A stretch of DNA of 64,000 nucleotides from contig CM043700.1 in the NCBI GenBank assembly GCA_023935145.1, positions 63,134,620-63,198,619 on the forward strand, written 5' to 3'. Each line of letters begins with the position of its first letter. Positions within the stretch are counted from its first letter, which is position 1. The translations under genes were made by a program, and so were the position numbers. Below, in pieces: positions 56,314 to 64,000 of the stretch. The notes below the pieces were generated by a model that saw only the letters and a program-made list of their open reading frames with translations, was not told where the DNA came from and did not search any database. Source of the stretch: Bretschneidera sinensis (lineage: Eukaryota; Streptophyta; Magnoliopsida; Brassicales; Akaniaceae).

Positions 56314-57652
56314 TGATAAGTGCTTAAATATTCATATTTAAGCCCCCTTATTTACATTTGTTAGGTCCTAAATTATGTTAATTTGGTCTCTTTTACTCCA
56401 TTTGTGTGTTTTACATGTTTTTATAGGGTTTTGGAGAAAAAGAAGCAGTTTTGGCACTTAAAGGAAGAAATCTGGAATCCCTTGAGCATTCTCTAGACAA
56501 ATTGCGATCGATCGCGCCATGCAATGCGATCGAGCGCACATTGCGATCGTGCGCATACATGAAGGATTGAGCACACACTGCGATCGAGCACAAGACATAT
56601 GCGATTGAGCGCACATGTACGGGCGTGAACAGTAAACTGCAGAACCCTATTTTGAAAATAAGAGAATTTTCGTTTTAGGAAGGTTTAGAAACTCATGGGT
56701 TTCTTAGGACTTCTCAAAGACCTATAAATACACTTGTAACTCACACACAAAGACACACTTGAGATAGAAAACACTTTTCTCTTTTCTTTTACTTGGAGTT
56801 GAGAGCTTGGAAGAAAATTGACGCCTCTTCTCTCGGGTTTATTCTTCTCCCTTAATGTTTAGTTTATTTATAATGTTTACTTCAGATAGTATGTATAACT
56901 AACTTTCTTATAGGGCTCGATTGAAGCCCTAGTTATGCATTCCCATATTTATATTCATTGATAAAACCTTTGCCAATAGCTTTTATTATGTAACTTAACT
57001 TGATTAATGCCTGTGCTTATTTAAATTCCTCATATGTATGTGGAAGGCCAACGTATGCATGTGGTATGGATAGGTTAGTTAGATCAATTTGGATGACCGA
57101 GTCCTGGGTCTAACATTAGTAACAAGGGATATCTTATCCGGATACCCGGGTTAATCAACATGGAAAACCGGGAGTAGATACCATGCCCTAGGTCTCATGT
57201 GGTTGTCGATTTCCATAGTACTTATGTTTTCTTAAGGAACAACTCAAGCAGATACCATGCTGAATCCCTTAAGGAAGAAAAGAGTTAGAGTAGATACCAT
57301 GCCTAACTCGTTGCTTAGGGAAATTAGTAGCTTAAGGAGTAGATACCATGCCCTTAGGTTGCAACCAGTAGGTATACATAATAAGGCTAGTGCACTGATA
57401 CCTTATACAAATTGGGAAAGTATGACTAGTGGCGGATATCAAAGCCCTATGTCTTTATTATTATCAAATCACCTTCCAACAATTATTCATCTCTTTTTAC
57501 TTTAAGAGAAACTGATTCTAAAAGAAACTTTACCAATCCCTGTAGAGATGACCTTGCTTTTGCACACTAGACTACACTGATGACCTTGTGCACTTGTGAG
57601 TATAACTAGTACGATTATCTGCTTACTTATTTAAGTATATTTTTGTCCAACA
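56314..57652 (+). repeat. 3' LTR of element F
   Basis: 1339 bp, TGATAAG to CCAACA. Array 56503-56613; TATAAATA at 56723-56730; U5 CACTAGACTACA at 57565-57576. Confidence 0.92.
56503..56613 (+). promoter_or_regulatory. GCGATCGA motif array, F 3' LTR
   Basis: Units at 56503, 56525, 56542, about 56561, 56579 and 56600 (steps 22, 17, 19, 18, 21). The two units missing from the 5' LTR account for 17- and 21-bp length differences. Spacers between units differ from each other. Confidence 0.6.
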
Positions 57653-57965
57653 CTTATTCTTCTCAAGGCTGGAGGGTGCACCTCTCACTGAAGCTTCTTT
57701 CTTGCTATTTTGGTTTGGTTTCTCTTTATTTTATCCTCCGAAACTACTCCTGCACCTCGATACGCATGGAATCTTAGTGCTTCAAGCAACAATATCTTTT
57801 CCTCTTCTTTTGAACTTAAAGTACCTGAAAATGCACTGAAATAAGTCAATGATTCAAGAATATCACTTTAGAGTTATTAACATATAAAAATGCAATTAAG
57901 ACCGAGATCAACCCTAAAATGCCAACAATTAAGCACTATTGAGATGCATTTTATAGCTCTTATCA

Positions 57966-58200
57966 AGATCAAATTTCTTCTCAACTCTGGAAGATATCTC
58001 ACATTCTTCAGCAGCTTTGTAATTCCATCAAACATCCTCAATTGGATGTCTCCTATCCCCCTCACTTGGCAAGAAGTATCATTCCCCAAGAAAACCATTC
58101 CATCATCGGTTTCCTTGAAATTCTTGAACCAATCCCTGTGAGGACACATGTGATACGTGCACTCGGAATCCAAGATCTATTTCTCACTGCCTTGCACCCT
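57966..58200 (-). pseudogene. Protease, copia-2
   Basis: Minus strand LDSECTYHMCPHRDWF; the DSG motif is DSE here, so inactive. Continues MVFLGNDTSCQVRGIGDIQL and NVRYLPELRRNLI, where the nested block interrupts it. Confidence 0.83.
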
Positions 58201-59069
58201 GCTCACATTTAAGCACACAACAAGAACATCATCATCTTGCTGTTCTCCCTTGGCAACCGAAGCCTCTCCATTGTTGGTATGGCTTCTTCCTCTCTTATCC
58301 CTCATCATCTTCTTGCAATCTTTCTTGAAATGACCCTTCTTATTGTAGCAGTAGCATCGCTTTCCTCCAAACTTCGGTTTGGAATGCGATCTCCCATGGC
58401 TATGCCTTATACCCTTTAATTTCTCCCGTAGTGTCCATAGATGCTACTGCCATTCCGAGTTGCTAGCCTTCCTCTAACGAACAACCCTTCTCCACTTGAT
58501 CCTTCCCTCATCTTGGCTTTGAAATCATGAGCCCTTGTATCATTGATCACAATTTCTTTGGTTAGTGTATCTCTTCCATATTTAATAGCATTAATCAAGC
58601 TTTCAAAACAACCAGGAAGAGAATTCAACAAAATAACAGCCAATTGTTAATCTGGGAATGTTATGCTACAACTAGTCAAATCTTGAACTAGTTTATTAAA
58701 CATATCAAGATTATCTTGTAACTTTTTATTAGGATCCATTTTAAAAGCAAAGATTCGTTTCAGAAGATAAATCTTATTAGGGAGAGTCTTGGTAAGAAAT
58801 AACTCATCTAGTTTCTTCCAAATGACAACTGGATCTTTCGAGTCTCCACACTCCCGTGTCACACTATCTGACATCTGCAGAAAGATAGTGCTATACGCCA
58901 TCTTCTTCATCTCATTCCGCTGGACCTATGTGATACTTACTGGAAAATCGTCATCTTCTCCAATAGCCAAGTCCACCTTTTGTTGCATAAGAACTGCCTT
59001 GATTTTTCGCTTCCAAAGGGCAAAGTCTCCCTTCCCATCAAACTTCTCAACAATGAAGTTTGAACCCAT
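58201..59069 (-). pseudogene. gag, copia-2
   Basis: ATG at 59069 (GSNFIVEKFDGKGDFALW), then VLMQQKVDLAIGED and a stop near 58930. WKKLDELFLTKTLPNKIYL, LVQDLTSCSITFPD, stop, VILLNSLPGCFESLINAIKYG. Then a CCHC knuckle CYCYNKKGHFKKDC (about 58305-58360). Tork/Tnt1-type gag, in which gag and pol form one frame in intact relatives. Confidence 0.85.
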
Positions 59070-59298
59070 CTTGCGGAGAAAATCCCAAGATTTATGCAGC
59101 ACCCATAATTTCTTTCCAACTTCTTGTAAATCTCAAGAACACGATCAAATCTAGATCACAACACCGTTCTTGACTCCCTCGAGAACCCGATCAGATCTTG
59201 ATCCTAGCACCGTTCTTGAATCTCCCAAGAAGTTTTCTTTGAATCTTGGAGTCTCACTCTGATACTCTCCTGCTTTTGCTCCGATACCAGCTGTTGTA
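59070..59298 (-). other. Leader of copia-2
   Basis: Untranslated stretch between PBS and gag. Contains repeated GATCTTGATC-like words; no gene seen. Confidence 0.6.
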
Positions 59299-59310
59299 GC
59301 TCTGATACCA
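59299..59310 (-). other. Primer binding site (tRNA-iMet), copia-2
   Basis: Minus strand TGGTATCAGAGC, a perfect plant initiator-Met PBS, one base from the LTR. Confidence 0.92.
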
Positions 59311-59311
59311 C

Positions 59312-60179
59312 TGTTCAAAATCACCTTTAAAAATCCCAGGTGGTGACCTTCAAACACCCAAGTCTAGAATGAATTGTAATAGAACATAATCAAACCAATC
59401 AAAGATAAAACACAATCAATTGTTATCAAGGTTTGACAATTTGCCTACGTCCCCGTGAGCTCCTCCGAGCTCTCTGCACTAAATCAATGAGTTTTTACAA
59501 TTACAGCAACACCTCATCAAGAACCTTCTTGTTCTTAATACATGAAAGAAGAGAAAAGAAAGAGATAAGAACTAAGCGTTTCCTTGGAATTTTCCCCAAG
59601 AAAATTCCAATTACAAAGCCCTTGAACTCCACTTCTTGATTTCTCTCTCTCACTTGAGACACCTCTAAAGACTTGAGAGTCTATCTCTCTCAACACCAGC
59701 CACTCTTGGAATGAGACCTCTTCTTATATCTCTCTTGTGTTTAGTGTCTTTGCACTCTCACACATCATCCTTGATATTGCTCCTAGATGATCCTTCATAT
59801 AGTGCAACCACTTCTTGAACCAATCTTGAAGTCAATCTCAACCCTTAGATCTTATGAACCAAAGACTCATGGCTCTCTAAGAGTCTAAGTAATCCTGTGT
59901 GTTTTAACCAAGTTTCATGCATCATCTCAAGAGTGCTGAAAAGCATGTATCAAGTGTGCCGGGAGCCGTGGCCCAGAACAGGGCAGGCCACGGTGCACAA
60001 CAGGGCACAAGTCCCCTATCTGCTAGAGGCCGTGGCACACATCATCCTGTGCCGCAGCGTGCACCTCCCAGGACTTCCCCTCATACTAGAGGCCGCGGCG
60101 CACCAAAGCTGGGCCACGGTGCACACCAGGCTACTAAAGCTCCTCTTCAACCCGTTTAATCCTTAGACAAATACCAACA
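59312..60179 (-). repeat. 5' LTR of copia-2
   Basis: 868 bp, matches 25164-26010. TATA position mutated (TTCATATA, 59794-59801). Confidence 0.9.
59968..60124 (-). promoter_or_regulatory. GCGCAC motif array in copia-2 5' LTR
   Basis: Hexamer-register positions 59971, 59993, 60035, 60057, 60098 and 60119: steps 22, 42, 22, 41 and 21 bp. In element sense the unit approximates GGTGTGCGCCAC. Confidence 0.6.
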
Positions 60180-60243
60180 CATACCTTCTGAGGACCAAAT
60201 AGCTAACATTCTTACTAAGCCAATGAAGACAGCTTTAGCATGA
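60180..60243 (+). pseudogene. pol 3' end of copia-1
   Basis: PSEDQIANILTKPMKTALA then UGA at 60241-60243; the normal end of a copia RNase H, in frame with LEFI at 25158 once copia-2 is removed. Confidence 0.88.
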
Positions 60244-60439
60244 TTAAACTATTAATGGACTTGAAAAATTATGATAAAATGTATGTTTGATTGCATCAAC
60301 ATTCATCATATGCATATTTAACATCTAGTGAATGAGTATTAACTTTTATTTAACACATCTTTCACTCAAGATGGCATAGATAAACTATTTCATGCTAAAA
60401 TTCCAAGATAGAGCTCAAAATTTTATGTTTTGCAAAGGA

Positions 60440-60744
60440 CCAAGTTGACTAATAGATTCATCCAGTTGACTGGTATCTTTCTGTCTAGTTACCCAGTCGA
60501 CTAGTTAAGTCACCCAGTCGACTAGTACCTTACTACCCATTTCACCAGTCGACTAGTTCAAAGGAACCAGTCGACTAGTATCAAAGGAAAAGCTTGGAGC
60601 CAAAAATTTGAATTTCTCCTGGACACCTTAATCGAATAGTAAAGTACATCTAATCAACTGGTATCATAACCCAGTTGACTGGTATCTCCCTTTGTCCTTA
60701 AATTATGAAGGACCTAGTCGACTGGTATCACGATTTTATAAATA
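60440..60744 (+). promoter_or_regulatory. AGTCGACT motif array and TATA box upstream of copia-1 ORF3
   Basis: About ten copies of CCAGTCGACTAGT or variants, centred at 60446, 60467, 60498, 60519, 60550, 60572, 60633 (weak), 60655, 60676 and 60719. Steps are 21, 31, 21, 31, 22, 61, 22, 21 and 43 bp. TATAAATA follows at 60737-60744, then AAACCCTAA (telo-box-like) at about 60781. The ORF3 ATG is at 60950. Spacers between copies differ, arguing against plain slippage. Confidence 0.6.
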
Positions 60745-60949
60745 GTTTCTTCAAATTTTTTAGTTTCTACGCCATTTTTGAAAACCCTAAGCTTTATCTC
60801 TCTAAAAAATCCTTGATTTGAGACCAAAATCTCTCAAAACCACTCCATAGAACTTTCAATCATACATCAAATAATTTCATTTTTCAACGTTTCATGGTTG
60901 AAAACTTAAATTTTCCCCAAATCTTTGTCTAAACAAGATTTTCAAAAAA

Positions 60950-61567
60950 ATGTTTGAGAGAATCCGGATAAAGACCACCATTGTCGGCACTCATGCGCTT
61001 ACAAGGCCTCGTTATAAGAAATCCATAGCATTGGACACTAAGAGGAAGGGGCTAATTGGGTCTTCGAGTAAGAAGACGAGGACTGAGCTTGATGACTGGC
61101 TCTTCTGGAGCCCTGCCACCAAGAGAAGGTATAACTCTGTCATACGCAACAAGAAAATCATGATAGGTAAATTCTTCAATTTTGATTTTATTTGTTATGC
61201 AAATTTCGATATATTACCCATTTTTGAGGCTATATATTTGACCCCGCTTGTAAAAATACACCAGAAATACTACCTTCACCTCATTCACCAGTTCTATGCT
61301 AATATAGTCAAACCGAGTACATTGGCTCTTCGGTTCAAGACTAGTGTAATGGGCATAGAATTTGAGTTGAACACTGACCTTCTGGTCCATATACTGAGAA
61401 TCCCCGTGGTAGGGGTCCAGTGCAGTCTGGATGGATAACCAGACAACTTTGATTATGAAGAACCCTATCAAAATGTTAGGGGCAACCCTAACTATATCTT
61501 TCGGCCCACTACATTTCACCAATGTAGTGACATGTCCCTTGACTCAAAGTTGTTTAATCTCATCATG
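60950..61567 (+). pseudogene. ORF3 of copia-1 (similar to ORF3 of F)
   Basis: 162 codons open to a UAA at 61436, then same-frame continuation to 61567. Basic N-terminus with a possible nuclear signal (KRKG, SSKKTR), then LHLIHQFYANIV and TSVMGIEFELNTDLL, which line up with LIVQFYEHLSF and SSVWGTPIEVTSADI in ORF3 of F. Located after pol, as the env-like ORF of Sireviruses. No signal peptide or membrane span seen. Truncated by chromovirus G at 61580. Function unknown. Confidence 0.65.
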
Positions 61568-61579
61568 AGTTAGACTATT

Positions 61580-62140
61580 TGATATGATCCATGCCAAGAA
61601 CTAAGAAATTTATGGATCAAGAAGACCTCCAAGATCGTCTAGAAGCAGATTTATGTGAGACCGCGACCCGTTGCTTATATTGAAGCAAGAACCTTGGCAT
61701 AATGAAGACTGAGACCGCGACCCATTGCTTATATCGAAGCAAGAACCTTGGTATAATGAAGACACTACAATCAATTACGGAAGGATTGATTGATAAGTCG
61801 AAGATGAACGCCACGAAAACTTCGATAAGTTCAAAAGTTCTAAAAGAACCAAAGAGACATTTCTCTCTGAAAGTATGAATCAAATCTTAATTGTGTTATT
61901 CCAAAAGTCAATGGCTATTTAAATACATGAGAATTCGTAACCAAAAAGAAAAAGGAAAACTAAAAAATAGGAAATAAACCTAAACAGAATTCTGGTAGGA
62001 ATAGGAAACTACAAAATAGGAAATAAAGCTAAATAGAATTTTGGTAACCTAAAATTCAAATAAGGAAAGTATCTAACTTGGCATGCAAGCCTTATAATGC
62101 AACAATTAAATTCAGAAGGAAGCAATTAAGAAAAGGTGCA
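61580..62140 (-). repeat. 3' LTR of chromovirus G
   Basis: Starts TGATATGATCC, aligned with the LTR at 4023. Contains the same duplicated GCAAGAACCTTGG unit. Clear similarity fades near 62140; the true internal edge may be up to about 62370. 62140-62480 holds the polyprotein tail (HDPQGWVSMIQ) and its stop. Confidence 0.7.
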
Positions 62141-62481
62141 AAACCAATGTAGATTCGGATACAACAGCCTACTGGATTTCGGCCCATCATACCAGGCTTA
62201 ACCGATATCCTTTTTGAAACTTTCTTAGGTCAAAATTGAGTGCCAAGACGTCATCTTTCTATCCTAATAAGTTTCAGCCCATTTGGAGTTGTGGGCAAGA
62301 AGATATGATCATTTTAATTCTGTTTGTTGGGTCCTCCCGAAATTCCAAAGTGGAAATTCCCTTGAATCATGGAAACCCATCCTTGTGGATCATGTATAGC
62401 ATTATCCTTGGGCCCCCAAAAATGGTTCTTAGCCCAAATATGTTGAATAAGCCAATTGAGAGTTTTCTTGAACCGTTTAGC

Positions 62482-63954
62482 TCAAGCCCTTATAACTGGA
62501 CCAATTAGAACTTGAAGAGGCTCCGTATCCCATTTGTTAGCCGTGTCCTCATCATTTCCCTCCTCTTGAAAAGGATTTGTCCTCAAATCATCACCTACAT
62601 CAAAAGGGCTTAAACCAGAAACATTGAAAGTGGCACTAACATTGTACTCACCGGGTAAATCCAATTTGTATGCATTATCATTGATGTGCTCAAGGACTTG
62701 AAAATGAGCATTAGTTAATTTTTCTTCGATCAATTGGAATCCCTTCTCTTGCTCGTCTCCCCATTTGAATCCAACGATCTTCTTGATGACTTCGCTAAGC
62801 GGTGTGGCAATACTGCTAAAGTCTTTCATGAACCTCTTGCAAAAACTAGCAAGTCCATGAAAACTATGAACTTGACCTACACTCGTGAGACTTGGCCATG
62901 GTAAGCCATGTGGAATCTCCTCGGAAAAGATATCATCAAACTCCTGTAAAAGAGAAACAATAGAACTAGGCAAAGATGAGTCAAATTGGTTAGTGTTTAA
63001 CGCCTCTTTGTACAAAAGTACAATCATTGACTGATTTAAAATCACCGCTCTTTTTATTTCACTCATTCTTGCATAGAAAATTGTTTTTCTCTCAATGGCT
63101 GAATCAGCTCTCTTATTTTCTATCTCAATTTTTTTGGCCTCTCTCATTTTTTCCTTCTGGTTTTCATTCATTCTCTTTTTATCACTCTCTTTCGTTTGCT
63201 CACTCTCTTTTTGTAACCTCACTTGATCTTCATAAACTTGCTTTGGTGTCAAAGGAACTAGAGTGATTGTTCTTTGATTTTTAACAAACGAATATTTGTT
63301 GGTGAAGCCATCATTCTTAACACATCGATCGAATTGCCATGGCCGGCCTAGTAACAAGTGTCCAGCTTGCATCGGAACTACATCACACAAAACTTCATCT
63401 TCATATTTTCCAAGACGAAAGGAAACTAACACCTGTTTGTTCACCCTCAGTTCACCACTATTATTGAGCCATTGTAACTTATAAGGCCGAGGATGTTTAA
63501 TCGTTGGCAGCCCTAATTTCTCAACCATTGTAGTGCTAGCAACGTTAGTACAACTACCTCCATCAATAATCATACTACATACCTTGTTTTGCACGTGGCA
63601 TCTAGTATGGAAGATGTTTTCTCGTTGCACTTTGTCATCTTCTTTGATTTGCACACTTAGAGCACTCCTTGCAACCAACAATTCTCCTTGGGCAGCGTAT
63701 TCCTCATCACTCGCATCCTCCAATGGTGGCATAGATTCGGTATCTTCTTCGCCCTCGGTTTCAATTTCACCATTATCTCGCAATACCATAACTCTTTTGT
63801 TCGGACATTGGCTTGCTATGTGACCCCTGCCTTGGCATTTAAAACACTTAATATCACGATTTCTAGTGGTGGAAAAGTCAGTTTTACCTTGATTTCCATG
63901 GCTGGTACTTTCTTGCTTTTGCTCGGTTTTGGGCTTGGCCGTGGCTTGCTTCAC
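62482..63954 (-). CDS. Internally deleted chromovirus polyprotein, open frame
   Basis: 490 codons without a stop. Residues ~37-50: CCHC knuckle CFKCQGRGHIASQC. About 90-220: protease with MIIDGGSCTNVAS and HLLLGRPWQFD. Then a charged linker to IFSEEIPHGLP. Here the RT palm is missing and the frame jumps to [19 protein letters not shown] (RT connection). A second jump goes from EEKLTNAH to FQVLEHINDNAYKLDLPGEY (integrase C-terminus), removing RNase H and integrase core. Both deletions keep the frame. It would encode Gag end, protease and a tail only. The true start lies upstream of the window edge or at 63954. Confidence 0.75.
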   Translation of the reverse strand: MKQATAKPKTEQKQESTSHGNQGKTDFSTTRNRDIKCFKCQGRGHIASQCPNKRVMVLRDNGEIETEGEEDTESMPPLEDASDEEYAAQGELLVARSALSVQIKEDDKVQRENIFHTRCHVQNKVCSMIIDGGSCTNVASTTMVEKLGLPTIKHPRPYKLQWLNNSGELRVNKQVLVSFRLGKYEDEVLCDVVPMQAGHLLLGRPWQFDRCVKNDGFTNKYSFVKNQRTITLVPLTPKQVYEDQVRLQKESEQTKESDKKRMNENQKEKMREAKKIEIENKRADSAIERKTIFYARMSEIKRAVILNQSMIVLLYKEALNTNQFDSSLPSSIVSLLQEFDDIFSEEIPHGLPWPSLTSVGQVHSFHGLASFCKRFMKDFSSIATPLSEVIKKIVGFKWGDEQEKGFQLIEEKLTNAHFQVLEHINDNAYKLDLPGEYNVSATFNVSGLSPFDVGDDLRTNPFQEEGNDEDTANKWDTEPLQVLIGPVIRA

Positions 63955-64000
63955 AAAATTTGGCCTCCAAGATGAACCTGAGTTAGGGTTTTGTCGTGTA

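Larger units (their letters stand above)
39959..57652 (+). mobile_element. Element F: near-complete Athila-type retrotransposon with ORF3
   Basis: LTRs 39959-41210 and 56314-57652, PBS, gag, protease, RT, RNase H, integrase, ORF3, PPT. Perfect target duplication cttat (39954-39958, 57653-57657). It contains TR-GAG-2 (41999-48054). Without that insertion it is about 11.6 kb and gag-pol is a single frame. This is one of the youngest and best-preserved elements of the window. Confidence 0.92.
34659..57965 (-). mobile_element. Element E: Athila/Tat-type partner of the TR-GAG family, truncated
   Basis: RNase H, RT, protease and gag on the minus strand, tRNA-Asp-type PBS and a 5' LTR 38901-57965 interrupted by element F. 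Gag is clearly homologous to both TR-GAG gags and the LTR start (TGATAAGAGCTATAAAATGC) to theirs, so E represents the enzyme-encoding form. Integrase and the 3' LTR are missing beyond the junction with D. Confidence 0.85.
38901..57965 (-). repeat. 5' LTR of element E, split by element F
   Basis: Pieces 38901-39958 and 57653-57965 (about 1366 bp without F). Reads TGATAAGAG...GTAATCA on the minus strand. Inverted TATA box at 39691-39698; GTGCACCTCTC array just upstream. Confidence 0.85.
25164..60179 (-). mobile_element. Copia-2: Tork-like Ty1/copia element with ~29 kb of nested elements
   Basis: LTRs 25164-26010 and 59312-60179; perfect 5-bp target duplication catac (25159-25163, 60180-60184). 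Minus strand: gag, protease, then nested D/E/F block (28622-57965), integrase, RT and RNase H. Removing it makes copia-1 read through LEFIPSEDQIANILTKP. tRNA-iMet PBS at 59299-59310. About 120 bp of coding sequence between protease and GAG-pre-integrase are missing at the nested block. Confidence 0.9.
18725..61579 (+). mobile_element. Copia-1: Sirevirus-like Ty1/copia element, split by nested insertions
   Basis: Plus-strand gag, protease, integrase, RT and RNase H (18808-22088, 24489-25163), pol end at 60180-60243, then an ORF3 (60950-61567). Interrupted by a solo LTR and by the copia-2 block; removing both restores the reading across each joint. A third ORF after pol and a long coiled-coil gag fit the Sirevirus lineage. 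The 5' LTR and gag start are lost at the 18724/18725 junction; the 3' end is cut by chromovirus G at 61580. Confidence 0.85.
61580..64000 (-). mobile_element. Chromovirus copy G (partial)
   Basis: Same family as copy 1. 3' LTR from 61580, then polyprotein on the minus strand; its 5' part lies outside the window. Inserted in the ORF3 region of copia-1. Confidence 0.85.

Overview
This is a plant nuclear window made essentially only of LTR retrotransposons, most of them inserted into one another. No host gene, rRNA, tRNA gene, IS element, operon or CRISPR array is visible. The lineages are plant types: Athila/Tat-like Ty3/gypsy elements primed by tRNA-Asp, a Sirevirus-like and a Tork-like Ty1/copia element, and a chromovirus. 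They point to a repeat-rich angiosperm chromosome; the species cannot be told from the sequence.

Layout. 1-4887: degenerate chromovirus (minus strand). 4888-16100: decayed Athila-like element A (plus), split by a gag-only element, TR-GAG-1 (5888-12574). 16101-18724: two related LTRs head to head around a 38-bp palindrome. 18725-61579: Sirevirus-like copia-1 (plus), opened by a 2.4-kb solo LTR (22089-24488) and by a nested block at 25164-60179. That block is Tork-like copia-2 (minus). It carries elements D (28622-34658, minus) and E (34659-57965, minus). Element F (39959-57652, plus) lies in the LTR of E, and gag-only TR-GAG-2 (41999-48054, minus) lies in the gag of F. 61580-64000: a second chromovirus copy, G (minus). 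Target-site duplications fix the nesting: accaa (solo LTR), catac (copia-2), cttat (F), agaca (TR-GAG-2) and gagac/aagac (TR-GAG-1).

F is the best-preserved element. Its gag-pol keeps one reading frame from 41475 to 52944 (apart from TR-GAG-2), with PR, RT, RNase H and DD35E integrase motifs intact and only nonsense substitutions. It also carries a third ORF (ORF3, 53767-54894). Copia-1, from the other superfamily, carries a recognisably similar ORF3 (60950-61567). TR-GAG-1 and TR-GAG-2 are deletion derivatives of the E family and share one deletion junction, so they are an amplified non-autonomous lineage. D and G also lost RT/IN through deletions that keep the frame.

The most unusual signal is regulatory. 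At least four LTR families carry arrays of short CG-rich, near-palindromic motifs spaced about 21-22 bp (or about 31, 41-43 bp) apart, i.e. whole pairs or triplets of helical turns, just upstream of a TATA box. The motifs differ between families, but the spacing and position agree. In both F and copia-1 an additional array plus TATA box lies inside the element, upstream of ORF3, which suggests a private promoter for that ORF. Two other shared features stand out: a second U5 complementarity to the primer tRNA-Asp, and repeated hairpin/PPT-like modules in the 3' regions.
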